In this document: positions 33,424-45,304 of the stretch, one piece after another
How the letters are laid out: each line of letters opens with the position of its first letter
Numbering within the stretch: the first letter of the stretch is position 1
Source of the DNA: Adiantum capillus-veneris
Lineage: Eukaryota > Streptophyta > Polypodiopsida > Polypodiales > Pteridaceae
Assembly: GCA_014529385.2 (NCBI GenBank)
Contig: CM043958.1
Coordinates: forward strand, 127,302,817 to 127,366,816
Direction: 5' to 3'
Length of the DNA stretch: 64,000 nucleotides
Position numbers and translations under genes: made by a program
Notes under the pieces: generated by a model
Seen by the model: the letters and a program-made list of their open reading frames with translations, nothing else
Databases searched by the model: none
Told to the model about the DNA's origin: nothing

Positions 33424-35835
33424 CTAGTTGAAGTTGCTCGCTCATATCAAGATCCATGATGTATTCCATGTAAGCTTATTAAAACCCTATATTTCTAGTT
33501 ATGAGCAACACTTGACAATGAACAGATTGTCATGCCAACCCAAAAAAAAATTAGAGCTCCAATCCTCTAGAATTTTGGGATGTTAAGAGAAAATCCTTTG
33601 AAATAAAATTCTCAGTGAACACCTTGTCCAATGGTGAGACTATCCCGAGGAAGATGTAACACGTGAAGATGAAGCCATCTTAGAGAATGACTACCCTTAC
33701 TTCTTCTTGAGATGAGGATATCTCGATTCCCTAAGTTAGGGAGTCTATAATGTAATTGAATTTTTTCAATAGATTTTGCATCTACTCAAGACTATGTTTT
33801 TAAGTTATAAACATTATTAAGCGTTCTAATGAGTGGGGGTCTATCCAAAATAATTGGTTTTGAAATTGGACATCGTATGTGCAAGCTATGTTAACTTTCT
33901 GTCCTTACAAAAATGGGAAGGTTATAATGTCCCTTACTTTTAGGAAAGTGGGTGTTAAATGGTTTTATGGCCCTGTAGATAGTCGAGAGAAAAGAACGCC
34001 AAAAAGAGAGGCTAATGTGAACCCGTAGAGCTAAAAGTGGAGGGCACCTGAAGAGGAATGTGCAAAAAGCAAAGGCATGAGAGATGCGAAACAGAAATTA
34101 GTGATGTGGGAGGTAGGGAGCCAAAAAAAATGCACCAAATAACACACCTTGTAGGCCTATATAAAGGGATAGAGGGCAAGCGTAAAAGGGAGAGCGAGAG
34201 AACTATGAATAAAATTCTATGTAGTGGTGAGAGAACATCGAGCCCGTAATCCTCACACCTTTCCCTTATCCCCCACAACTCCTTCCAAGATGACCAATGG
34301 ATAGTCCTTGGCATACTAGCAACAAGGCCACAAGGCTTTGTTGGCACCATTGGCTCCACACAAGGGACAATTGTTTGCTTCAAGTCAAAACTTCTCGGGA
34401 GGTCACACACCTGAGTAGTGTTTCGGCCAAGCGCACTTAGCCACACATATTATACCCTTTTGTCTTTTCTATGTACTATAAAGAGATGGGCCCACCAAGA
34501 AGAAAATGCAAAGTTTCAGTGCCATGCCGAAAGCTCCAACAAACCCTCAACATGTGGCACTAGTGAGCCTATTTAATTATGGCCATCATCATGCGCATGC
34601 CGTTGTTATGCCCACACCTATTCTGGTAAGTCAAATTGTCAGTTTTTGCATTTTTCATGCATAATTTGACCTTAATTCAAGAAGCGTAGGATGTCACAAA
34701 AGGAAACAATTAAGAATGTTATTTTCATCACAGGAGACACACATGTGTTTTCTAAATCAAGTTGAAAGAGCTGTTCGAGGAGAGCATAGTCTAGCATGCA
34801 GTAAACCTATTTGATAACTATTGTGAAAGTCATCCCATGAGAAGGAAGTTACTAATAAGATATATCTTGATATATGGAGCTCATGATTATTGAGGATTCT
34901 GCAATTAGCTAGGAAATACCATGGGTAGCATAGAATAAGCTTTGGTTAGCAGCTCTTGTATCTTGCAATGAGAGAGTATCCCTAGCGGTTAGCAAAAAAG
35001 AGAAGATATTCGTGTTTTAGCAAAGAACACAACCTTTAGGAAGACTCTATTTGTTAGACAAAGAAAGTTTGCGGGTAGAAACAAACTTATAATACTGGAT
35101 ATTTCAATTTCCTAAAAGATAGGGCCATTTTCATTGGACCTTGTTTGAAAAGGAATTGTTTTGTGATGTTTGAAGAAATGAAACTGTGGTAGAAATTGTA
35201 AAAGGAATTTTGATTGTATATGTAAAACAATGTGGTAGCAATTAGAACATAAGAGGAATGGATGAGTGTGGTGTGCAAAGTGGGAGAATAATATCCAATT
35301 GGAACCATTTTTATGGATGGATGGACCCAATTAGTCAGGGTACTTTTCACAAGAATAGTTGTTAGTTAAGGATAATTCTCCTACCATATATGGACTTTAT
35401 GGATGTTTGGTTTGCATCTTATAACATGGGGGAAAAGGTTTCATCTATGGATCTTATGTATGTTGAGACTTTCGTCTAGCTATAATAGGATTTTAGCTCC
35501 GGTCATGACCTTCACGCTATCAACCCTTAGTAGCCTCTTCAACATCCATAGCTTCATTGATCCAAATATTATGAAACCTTGTGGTACATATATAGATTCC
35601 ACGGAGTTTAGATTTGGCAACTTGATCACCATAAGGACAACAATAGTCAATTAGAGTCAAAGGGGCCACTTCCCATGGTAGCCTCTTCAAGTTGAATGTC
35701 TTGCCATAGGTTCCTTGCTACTAACTTCTTCTCCATACTAACTTCATAATCCATCTACACTATGGATTTGGATCTAAAAATGGAAGTTTAATTACTCAAC
35801 ATTCACTTGTAAAAACAGCTCCACTAATTCCTATT
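33424..35835. other. Unassigned DNA, perhaps an old LTR near 33950-34340
   Basis: A TATA-like TATATAAAGG at about 34158 and a TTGGCACCATTGGCTCCAC stretch near 34340 loosely resemble LTR promoter and gypsy primer site. The 144-codon minus-strand frame at 34012-34446 has no recognisable domain. Confidence 0.25.
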
Positions 35836-36208
35836 TATTAGGGTAAGCCCAACTTGTGGCACCATATGGGAATGCCCTCTAGTCACCTAGGAAGGATAAA
35901 TGATGAGATGGTCCAATAGCAAGAGGGTGCAACCTCTCTATCCAATGATTGTAAAGCACCAAGCTTATATTAGAGGCTATTTTCTAATGAATCATTGCAC
36001 TTTGAGCACTATCATGGTGTCTATACTGTGTGTGTGTGTGTGTGTGTGTGTGATGTTGCTTTTGGCATAACCTAACCCTAAAACCATAGTATCACCACAT
36101 CTCTAACCCTAACCCTAACACCATAATTAAGCTAAGTCTTCACCGTCCATAGCCGAATGCTAACCATTGGCAATTAGGAAATACGCTTTTGCATAAACTA
36201 ACCCATCA
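35836..36208 (+). repeat. 5' LTR of the 2.5 kb element
   Basis: 373 bp, ending in ACCCATCA. It contains a GT tract (about 36028-36052) where the other copy has a CT tract, and a short CTAACCCTAACCCTAAC stretch. Confidence 0.88.
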
Positions 36209-36210
36209 AG

Positions 36211-36223
36211 TGATATCAGAGCC
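36211..36223 (+). other. Primer binding site (iMet-tRNA type)
   Basis: TGATATCAGAGCC, two bases after the LTR end; consensus is TGGTATCAGAGC. Confidence 0.75.
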
Positions 36224-37971
36224 GACGGTTTGAGCCTAGGCTGAATTAACCTCTCCCTCTCCCTAATAGCATCGCTAATCAAGCTTGGGTACATTCTTGG
36301 CAATACCAATGAGCTACTATGCTTCTTGATTAATGATTCTTTTGATTAATGGATTTCTAATGATTTCATGTGTGTGTGTGCAATTTCATTTATTGTGCTT
36401 CTTGGTGTTCATTTTTAGCTCATTTAACCATATCATAACTTTCATTAAAGCCATTAACAATTTGAGCAATTGGTGTGTGTGCATAGTACTTCTTGGCGCC
36501 CTTCCATAAAGCCTTTAATTGCAAAAAATTGTATATCATTAAGAGCTCCCATTATATTCCCAAAGTAACCCTCTACCTCAGCTTTCAGGAGAGTAATTTA
36601 GCACTTTATTTGGACATCATTAGCCCTTGATTTACTTACTTCCAAATAAAGATGTGTATGTGTGTGAGCTTGTGCTAACTTGGCTCTTATATCTTATTTT
36701 AGGAGGACACCCACAAGCAAACAAGGTGTTGTGGTGGCTATGCACTATATAGGGGTTCAAGTCGGTGCTGCTTATTTTGGAAAAGAGGGCAACCCGGACG
36801 GACGGGATTCAAGTGGTTATCTGCAGCCTAATCTGGAGTTCGATTTCGTGATCAATAATTTTGAGCATGAATTCAAGTTTAATTAGAGGTGAGGCAACCC
36901 AAAGCTGCAAATTTTTGGTGCCTTTTTGGGTCCGCTAGAACTAGTTCACGCGACGGAGGGCTGGAGTCTTGAAGCCTCAAGCTTCCGAGTCCTACCACCT
37001 CTCCATGGGGACATCCACACGGGTAGCTCCACTTGTTGTGCTGGCAGTCGGTCCCACGCATAGCCATGCTTCTCCCAAGCTCGACTCACCAAAACTCCAA
37101 GCTACATAAGGGGTAGTTCCCACGAACAAAAGGGTAGCATTAGCAAAGCTTCAATGGTTTCTCAAAGCAAAAGGCTTTGCACTCCAAGGCAACATTGAAC
37201 CTTCAAAGGCTTCTCCCCAGGATCTAAGAAACATCAAGCAAAGAGTTCTCTTGAGATCTAGGAACAAAAAGGGCTTTCATCTTTAAAGCTCAAGCACAAA
37301 GCACACTTCAACATGTATAAATCACATGTGCACAAAGCTCACATTGGAGTGTATGCACAAATCCATGCTTTGGCATCTGTGTACACTTTTGTAAAAGGGT
37401 TTAGACACTGCCTACACGCAAAGTGTACGGTAAGACCGCCCATATTCATGAGCACGCACACAACCACTACACTTTCTATGTACGAGGCTTTTGCACTATT
37501 GGAGATGGAGATTACATCCTTAATGCAATGGACCATTGAATATTGAAATCAACATAAAGATGAATATGACAAATGACAACATGAAGACGACAAAATCAAA
37601 TGAAGCCAATGAAATGAAGATGAAGAAGATGAATATGACAACACTAAACAACGACAAAGACATGAAGACAATCTTGAAGGGGATACACATGATTACCCCT
37701 TCACACAAAATGAACGAATGAAATTTCATGTACTACCTAAAACTACTAGTGAACCTACTAAGCCTCACTTGTGAACCATTGTGATGAATCCAATTGAGAA
37801 CCGCTATGATGTATCATGAGACACTAAACCATGGTGATGAATCAATCAAACCGGCATGATGTATCAAGTAGATGAATCATGTTAGCCTAGGAGTACACCA
37901 TGACATGAACACATGAACCAACAAAACACCCCCAAAACACATGAAGTCTTTGCAAAACCCCAACTTTGGCT

Positions 37972-38170
37972 TAAGGGGGCGATTGTAAGGGTAAGCCCAA
38001 CTTGTGACACCATATGGGAATGCCCTCTAACCACCTAGGAAGGATAAATGATGAGATGGTCCAATAGCAAGAGGGTGTAACCTCTCTAGCCAATGATTGT
38101 AAAGAACCAATCCTATATTAGAGGCTATTTTCTAATCAATCATTGAACTTTGAGCACTATCATTATGTCT

Positions 38171-38208
<38 letters not shown>

Positions 38209-38346
38209 GCTTTTGGCATTAACCCTAATCACATCTCTCTAACCCTAACCCTAACACCATGGTTAAGCTAAGGCTTCACCCTCCATAGCTTAATGCTGAA
38301 ATCATTGGCGATTAGGGAGTATGCTTCCACATCAACTAACCCATCA
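37972..38346 (+). repeat. 3' polypurine tract and 3' LTR of the 2.5 kb element
   Basis: The purine run TTAAGGGGGCGA precedes the LTR, which begins TGTAAGGG at 37984 and ends CCATCA at 38346. Its CT tract is at about 38175-38208. Confidence 0.88.
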
Positions 38347-39169
38347 CTATTGCCTCATCCAATCAATTTTTCAAAGCAATTTCAATGAAGCCATACATTA
38401 CTAACTTTCTTTCGTTTTCCTCTCTCTTTCACTAACCCTTTAGAGCAACCAGTTTTTATCTTGGCAGTGCCTCTTTTGCCAAAAAAATGCACACGTGCTA
38501 ATTAAGGTTTGGTCAACTTTGGTCAAAGCAATAAAATCATAGTCAACAATGGTAAATGGAGATAAGGACGGCCAAAGTGGAGTATAAGGGCCTAATATGG
38601 CTATGCAAAATGTAAATGCACACTTAGAGCCTATTGAAATTTTCAACACTACGAGAAGGTGGTAATTTGGGTGGAAGTCAAAGTGGTAATTTGGATGGAA
38701 GTCAAACGTGAAGATGCCAAACATGGTCATATAATAGTTTATTGAAACAATGACATACAATTGAATGCTCTCATTGAAGCTACTAGTTACAAAAGACAAA
38801 GATAAAAGGTCTTTGGGGCACCACTCGAACATTGCGTATAGTTTCTATAACATTTTTGAAATAATCAGTGGCAACGCTCAATATGATGTAAGGTTCTTAT
38901 GATAGCCTGAGCTCGCATGAGTTCAAATTTGTGTCTCCTAAGCTCTTAATTTATTGCAAGTGTAGTTATCTTAGATGTTTTTTGCCCGAACAATTAGCTT
39001 TAGGTATAAATATCACTTTATAGAAAGCTTGGATTAGACTATATGTTGAGGCAATGAAGAGCTTCTCTACTCTCGTTTATTCTCTATTGAGTGCTTGTGC
39101 CCTTTCTTTCTCGCATTGCAAGGGTGCTTGTGACATTTTGTGCATGTTAGTGTGTGTAGAGAAAATTTA
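38347..39169. other. Unassigned DNA
   Basis: One short direct repeat of about 25 bp (GTGGTAATTTGGRTGGAAGTCAA near 38659 and 38683). No gene recognised. Confidence 0.4.
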
Positions 39170-39336
39170 TCTCTCCAATGCGCACGCGCACGCGCGTGTG
39201 TGTGTGTGTGTGTGTGTGTGTGCATGCTTCTTTGCGCATTCCATGTTTGATTAATGAGAACCATTGCTTGCTTTGTTGATTGTAGATGAGAAGGATTGAG
39301 AAGAGTCATCTTAATCATAGACACACACACGCGCGC

Positions 39337-39388
<52 letters not shown>

Positions 39389-39617
39389 ACGCTTCTTTGT
39401 GCATTCCATGTTTGATTAATGAGAACCATTGCTTGCTTTGTTGATTGTAGATGAGAAGGATTGAGAAGAGTCATCTTAATCATAGATACACTCTTCATGA
39501 GTAATGTATGTTAGAGCTTTACAATCACCTTTGAGATGTTGTCACTCTTGCTTACGGGTTTTCTCATATGCACTCACATACTTGTTTGTGGGTTGGACAC
39601 CATTTCATCCTTCTCAG

Positions 39618-39654
<37 letters not shown>

Positions 39655-40061
39655 ACGTGCACGCACGGCACGCATTTCTTTGTGAATTCCATCTTTGAAT
39701 AATGAGAACCAATGCTTGCTTTGTTGATTGTAGATTGTGGGCAAGTAGGATTGATTGACTGGTAGGATTGAAAAAAGGCATCTTAACATAGATACACTCT
39801 TCGAGTAATGTATGTTAGAGCTTCACACTCACTTTCAAGATGTAACTCTTGCTTACTTCTCATATGCACTCACATCCTTGTTTGCGGGTTGGACACCCTA
39901 TCACCCTTCTTATGGGTGTGTGTGTGCGCGCGCTTCTTTGTGCATTCCATGTTTGATTAATGAGAACCAATGCTTGCTTTGTTGATGAGTAGGATTGATT
40001 GAGTGGTAGGATTGAGAAGAGGCATCTTAATCATAAATACACTCTTCATGAGAGTAATGTA
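39170..40061. repeat. Tandem array joining LTR start, GT tract and flank
   Basis: The unit consists of the first 110 bp or so of the LTR that begins at 40062, a GT microsatellite, and about 130 bp of flank (CTTCTTTGTGCATTCCATG through TTCATGAGTAATGTA). LTR-start copies begin at 39509, 39813 and 40062. Flank-only copies are also present near 39225-39310 and 39388-39500. Spacings are 304 and 249 bp. Confidence 0.85.
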
Positions 40062-40402
40062 TGTTAGAGCTTTATGCTCACCTTCGGAATGTTGTCCCTC
40101 TTGCTTACGGGTTTTCTCATATACACTCATGTCCTTGTTTGCGGGTTGGTCACCCTTTCACCCTTCTCATAGGGATTCTAAGCACATATAAGGCTCACAC
40201 CAGTTGTCTTTCCCATTCTCTATTTTTCCCCTTAGTTTGTGGATTTTTTGTGTTGGATATTCTTAGAGGTTTTCCCCGACCCAGAGTTGGCTTAGTATAT
40301 TAGTGCAACACTAGTCCAAGATCTAGTCATCTTGTATCATTCTACCTCTAATGTTATTAATTTTTTGGCTTCACCCCCTCCCTCCCCCCTCCCCCCCCCC
40401 CC

Positions 40403-40435
<33 letters not shown>

Positions 40436-40483
40436 CCCTACGTTTCTTGTGTTTTTGTTCTACTTCCACTGCACACTCTGACA
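40062..40483 (+). repeat. 5' LTR of the 40062 element
   Basis: 422 bp; pairs with 44901-45304 along its length (for example TTTTGTGTTGG and the ATCTTGTATCATTC motif). Contains a C-rich/CT tract at about 40376-40436, also present in the partner. Confidence 0.8.
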
Positions 40484-40495
40484 TGGTATTAGAGT
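40484..40495 (+). other. Primer binding site (iMet-tRNA type)
   Basis: TGGTATTAGAGT directly after the LTR; two differences from TGGTATCAGAGC. Confidence 0.65.
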
Positions 40496-41160
40496 ATGAG
40501 GTGCTCGCATGAGAACAATTATGGCCTCTTGTACTCTAAGCATTAAGCCTTTGTCTGGATCACACCCTACATAACCTTTCTTTCTTTTGCTAGCATCATT
40601 TTTAAAACCCAATGTTAACCTACTGTAATTTCATCCTTTAGTATTTCTTTAATCAAAACATCCATAATGTTGTGTTTTTAATGCGACCTGAGTTTTAAAA
40701 CATTGACATTCATTTTTTTCTCCTATGTGTGTTGCTTGCTACGGGTTATTGTAGCATTTACTCTCTTTGAGTGGGCAACACTCCTCTTTCACCCCTTTGC
40801 TATCTTGATTTCGACCCCTTACAACCTCTGCTTCGACTTCTATTTTGGCCTCCTCTTTTGTGGCCTTGCCATCAATTTGTCAAGTTCTATTCGCAGATTC
40901 CTTTCCATGTGACCTCATTGTTGGCCTTTGAACTCCTTGAATTTGTTGTTTACACCTAGGTAACCTCTCTCCTTGCTCCTCACTCGGATTTCTCTGCCAC
41001 AACCTTTGGGTTGTGCTACTAGCCCCCTTCTTTTGTGTAGACATTTGTTAGATATAGTGGCTCTCTTCAAAAAAATTTGGACCCTGTGACTAAATTTTGG
41101 TCATATATTCCTTCCTTGCATAAGCTTCATCCAGTGTTGTGCACATTTTGAAGACCCCAT

Positions 41161-41536
41161 TGTTAGGTTAAACCCTATATTCATCCTATATACTAGCTTC
41201 TCTCTCTCACTCACATCATTGTGGGAAATTTACCTACACCTAGCACTTTATTTGCATGCCACATGGAGCATACGCTTGTATAAAACTCCTCATGCACACA
41301 ACACCTAGCCACCTCTGTGGATGCACTAGCATCTGCCACCTCTACTACTTGCATGTATCACTCCATCTATAAATGGAGTTCCACTATACAAACTAATCCT
41401 CTCGATAAATATAGTTTACTGCATCCTTTTGTATAGTATTATCAAGTGTTATTTTTCAAGTATTGGCTTAGCTTAGGATAGGTTGTTTAATTATTAATGC
41501 GAGCAATAACTACCCGCCATAATTATAGGTGCTACA
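41161..41536 (+). repeat. 5' LTR of the gag-only element
   Basis: 376 bp, starting TGTTAGGTTAAACCC and ending GTGCTACA. A TATA-like CTATAAATGG lies near 41369. Confidence 0.88.
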
Positions 41537-41538
41537 AG

Positions 41539-41550
41539 TGGTATCAGAGC
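41539..41550 (+). other. Primer binding site (iMet-tRNA type, perfect)
   Basis: TGGTATCAGAGC, two bases after the LTR. Confidence 0.9.
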
Positions 41551-42937
41551 ATAATGTAAGACTAGTTTATTTTTTTTTTTAAATATCTTATTGTGAATAT
41601 TGTATTATTAGGTGTATATATTGGGCAAGTGTCTCACTCAGCTCATGCTAAGTGGCATAGGGAGATTATTATTTGGAGGCACGTGTCGCTCTTCATTTAA
41701 TGAAAAAGGTTTTTTTTTTAAAGAGCCTTAATAAAAGACTCAAGAAAATCAAACGTCTTGCTCGTGAGTTTTTTTTGCAAGCTCACTCCATCGCCATAGC
41801 CTTTGCCATAGCCTCAAAAGCTTGCCTTGCTTACCCAACTTGCAACCTCTATGTGCTCTTGCCAACCTCTCAAAGATTGACCCTTTTGGGCTTTCCTTGA
41901 TTGATAGCCACTCCCGCTACACTTCGACTGCATTACATCTTCGAGCTCCAAGTAGCACACGTCTCCAACTCCGTTAACTCTACTTGCCAATCATCATTTG
42001 ACACCTTGAAGCTTATCTCCAACAACAATCGTCAGGCCCAAGCTCAAGCTGTCCCAACGACCACCATTTTTCTATGCCATTGATTGGTTCACCACTGATG
42101 CGAGATCCCCTAAGTTCATCAACCACCACAGCAGCTCCGCTACGAATCGAAGTTGGCCATACACACTCACGGCCAAGCAACATCTACCTATCAAGTGCGA
42201 CGTGATGGCCCACGGCCCCACGTTTTTTCGCAACGCTACGGGTGTCCACTCCATTGTTGCTCCTCTGTTGTTGTTCCAAAGGCTTGCCCCACACGCAATT
42301 GTGTCGCAACATCAAGCCCAAGTTAACCTTGCCCCATTTGTGCAATCGCGCCCTTGTCTGGTTTTGTTCACCTCCTGGCGGCATCCACTTGTCTCCCTTG
42401 TAGACAAGTTAGCTCCAGGTAATCGCTGCGAGCATCTGCTTTATTTTCCTTTTTAAAAAAAATGCAAGTGGTCGTTCTCACATCATGACAACAACTTGCC
42501 CTTATTTTTGACGGCTCCGACTGCACCACTCATTAGCCCTGGCCCCGTGCATGTTGTGTTATGGGCCTACATTTTGAAGTTAAGTAGGTTGTCACCCTTT
42601 GGCTCATTTTGCTCTTCAAGCTAACTTCACGGCGGCTATGAAGGTAATTGCATGGAAAGAGGCGATTGTGCTTCAGCAAATCAACCTGGCACTTTGAAGG
42701 TACATGCAACAAGGCTTTCAAGGCAGCAATATCAAGATTTTGGCGAATTAAAGAGAACCCTCGATGATCGATTGCAAATTCACACCATCAATTGAGGAAG
42801 TTGTGGAAAAATGACATCAACAAAGCACATAATATTTATGCTCAAAAGCTGGTAAATAAAGTCCTAAACTTCTTAATCCTTGTAACTAAGGAGTCTAGAC
42901 ACTTGAGAGAGTTTCTCAAGTAAGACCGCTCCACACA

Positions 42938-43762
42938 ATGAGCACCAAGAATCTGGTCAAGTTTAATAGCCAAAATTTTCACAACTGGAAAGTTAAAATC
43001 AAGGGATATCTAATGAAGAGGAATCTATGGGATGTTGTAAAGACAATTGGAGAAGGGGAGAGCATTATGACACAAGGTGCACATGCAAATTTTTTGTCAA
43101 AAGATGAGCAAGCTCTAGGCATTATCATCACTGCATTAGATGATAATTATGTTCATTACATAGATGAATGCAATACTTCATTAGAAGCATGGAAAACCGT
43201 GGCAGAAATGTTTGGTGCAAAAGCTAAGCACTCCAAAATTAGCCTAAAAATGCAGCTCTATGGACTCATGATGGATATTAATGAAGGGTTAGCCAGCCTT
43301 ATCGATAGGCTACAATCCATTTGCACTCAGTTAGAGTCTTTAGATGCTAAAGTGGAGGATGAGGACAAAATTGTAGTCTTGCTCAAAGCACTTCCACTCG
43401 AGTATGATCACATAGTCTTAGTAATTAATTAAAGAAAAGGAACATGTACCTAAGTTTTAAGATGTGGTCGATTCACTTCAGAGGATGAAGAGAAGAAGCA
43501 CTCTAACGACAACTCTACATCAAACGGAGTTTATGCTATGCAAAAGGCTAAGTGCAAGCATTGTAGCAAGCACAATCACAAATCAAATGATTGCTTCAAA
43601 GTCAAAGCATCCACCCTATGTGGAAAGCTGGGACATACACCTTCAAGACGTTTCAAGAGGACCCAAAACAGGGATAAAGGCAACATCAAATTCACCAATG
43701 ATGGAGAAGAAGAAGAAGAAGGGGAGCCACCACAAGCCCTCTTCATCACTGATGTACTATAA
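42938..43762 (+). pseudogene. gag: Copia-type gag (UBN2-like) with zinc knuckle
   Basis: ATG at 42938 opens a 164-codon frame with the typical copia gag pattern: NFHNWKVKIKGYLMKRNLWDVV, DEQALGIIITALDD, EAWKTVAEMFG, LKMQLYGLMMDINEG, LLKALPLEYDHIV. A stop at 43430-43432 and nearby indels break it; the rest is read at 43464 onwards and at 43538-43762. The latter contains CKHCSKHNHKSNDC (C-X2-C-X4-H-X4-C) and an acidic tail. The final stop (43760-43762) lies 8 bp inside the 3' LTR, so the LTR supplies the end of the gene. Gag would form particles and bind RNA. Confidence 0.8.
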
Positions 43763-44124
43763 AGGTTTACCTCCTATATACTAGCTTCTCTCTCTTACTC
43801 ACATCATTGTGGGAAACATGCCTACACCTAGCACATTATTTGCATGCCACATGGAGCCTACACTTGTATAAAACTCCTCATTCACAAAACACCTAGCCGC
43901 CTATGTGGATGCACTAGCATCTGCCACCTCTACTGCTTGCATGTATCACTCCATCTATAAATGGAGTTCCATTGTACAAACTTACCCTCTCGATAAATAT
44001 ACTCTACTGCATCCTTTTGTATAGTATTATCAAGTGTTATTTTTCAAGTGTTGGCTTAGCTTAGGATAGGTTTTTTTATTATGAATGCGAGCAATAACTA
44101 TCCGCCATAATTACAAGTCTTACA
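43753..44124 (+). repeat. 3' LTR of the gag-only element
   Basis: 372 bp, ending GTCTTACA before the CCCAT duplication. Its first about 30 bp have diverged from the left LTR. The purine-rich run GAAGAAGAAGAAGAAGGGGAG sits about 28 bp upstream rather than directly adjacent. Confidence 0.85.
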
Positions 44125-44900
44125 CCCATTTTTTATAAATGTTATACATATACAGATATGATATGGCAAGACATGAGAGTGCAAATGCTTTTGTTTTGTG
44201 GGATTTTAAACATGCTTTATTAGAATTTTGCAAGTTTTTGGTGGTGCCTCCCTCATGCTTTTTGATGCCAATTTTTGCCCTCGACTAGCCTTCTCTATGC
44301 ATGGTCATGCTATGGTAGCCGTCTGTTCATGCCAATTTTGCACATAGTGGTACATAGATTAATTTTTTTTGTCTTTATAACTTTTTTTTTTGTAGAAATT
44401 GCACATATTTTCTCAAGCTTTGAAGCACCAAATGGGCTTGTGGTGTCACACCTATAGTGTATTCTCCACAATCTATAGGCTCTCGATTGTGATGTGAAAT
44501 ATGTATGCTCTGAAATTGTGTTTTTGTGATAATGTTTTATGAAGGGGAAGCTCTTGTGTGCAAGAGTACATGTTGATGGTGACCATAATCCCATACTTTA
44601 ATAGGGCCAAAAAGCTTGTTTCACACCACCATATGGTTCATAATAATGGTCTATGTACATGCTTTGGAGGTGTTAAAAGGGATGAGAATTACAAGGAGGA
44701 TATGATTGATATTATGGTGGTTGCTATGGATGAAAGTTGTATAACTAGTGGAATGGGCTGTTACATGAGAAAATGATTGGCATATGTAGCGCTTTTTGTT
44801 TCGTGGTTTCTTGGCTTAGCGCTCATTTTGACTTTCCACATTTTGTCAAGATTTCAGCATTTTCCTCCATAGCTTCTCAAACATCTGTTGTTGAGGGGTG

Positions 44901-45204
44901 TGTTAGAGCTTTACATTCACCTTATAGATGCTTACACTCATGCTTATGGCTTTTCTTGTATGCACTCAGGCCCTTGGTTGTGGATTGACGACCCTTTTAC
45001 CCTCCTGCTATATGGATTCTAGACACATATAGGGTTGCATCATGCATATTGCCCAATTTTTCCCCAATTTGGTGGATCTTTTGTGTTGGGTATTTTTAGA
45101 GGTTTGCCTCACCTAGAGTTGGCTCACTATATTAGGGTAGCCTCATCCACTCTCTCATCATCTTGTATCATTCTGCCTCTAGATTGAGTTGTTGGCTTCA
45201 CCTC

Positions 45205-45238
<34 letters not shown>

Positions 45239-45304
45239 TCTCTCTCTCTCTCGTTTTTGCATATTTCTTTGTTCCTGTTTCTTCTTTTGCTACACATTCT
45301 GCCA
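44901..45304 (+). repeat. 3' LTR of the 40062 element
   Basis: 404 bp, TGTTAGAGC to CTGCCA. A C run of about 40 followed by CT repeats (about 45197-45252) marks the same place as the pyrimidine tract in the left LTR. Confidence 0.8.

Larger units (their letters stand above)
35836..38346 (+). mobile_element. Non-autonomous LTR element (TRIM/LARD-like) with TSD CTATT
   Basis: Direct repeats 35836-36208 and 37984-38346 enclose 1.8 kb without any gag or pol sequence. CTATT occurs immediately outside both ends (35831-35835 and 38347-38351). After the left LTR lies TGATATCAGAGCC (36211-36223), a one-base variant of the initiator-Met-tRNA primer site. Before the right LTR lies TTAAGGGGGCGA, a polypurine tract. 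The internal open frames (at most 77 codons) are not recognised. The element must use enzymes from an autonomous relative. Confidence 0.9.
41161..44124 (+). mobile_element. Gag-only LTR retrotransposon (TR-GAG-like) with TSD CCCAT
   Basis: LTRs 41161-41536 and 43753-44124 are closely similar. CCCAT flanks both sides (41156-41160 and 44125-44129). A perfect TGGTATCAGAGC primer site is at 41539-41550. The internal region codes only for a copia-type gag (42938-43762); no protease, integrase or RT is seen. This matches the described class of terminal-repeat retrotransposons that keep only gag and must borrow pol. It is inserted in the interior of the element at 40062-45304. Confidence 0.9.
40062..45304 (+). 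mobile_element. LTR element without coding capacity, hosting a nested insertion
   Basis: LTRs at 40062-40483 and 44901-45304 start TGTTAGAGC and end CA. A primer site TGGTATTAGAGT follows the left LTR directly (40484-40495). The purine-rich TTGAGGGGTG precedes the right LTR. Flanking pentamers are ATGTA (40057-40061) and TTGTA (45305-45309), a target duplication with one mismatch. Without the nested 41161-44124 insertion the element is about 2.3 kb and holds no gag or pol. Confidence 0.8.

Noticed and set aside
34012-34446. 144-codon minus-strand gene
   Set aside because: No start context, domain or homologous copy; surrounding plus-strand text looks more like an old LTR leader.
36098-36118. 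Interstitial telomere repeats (CTAACCCTAACCCTAAC)
   Set aside because: Only about three units, and the same stretch occurs in both LTRs of the 2.5 kb element (also near 38238-38257), so it is part of the LTR.
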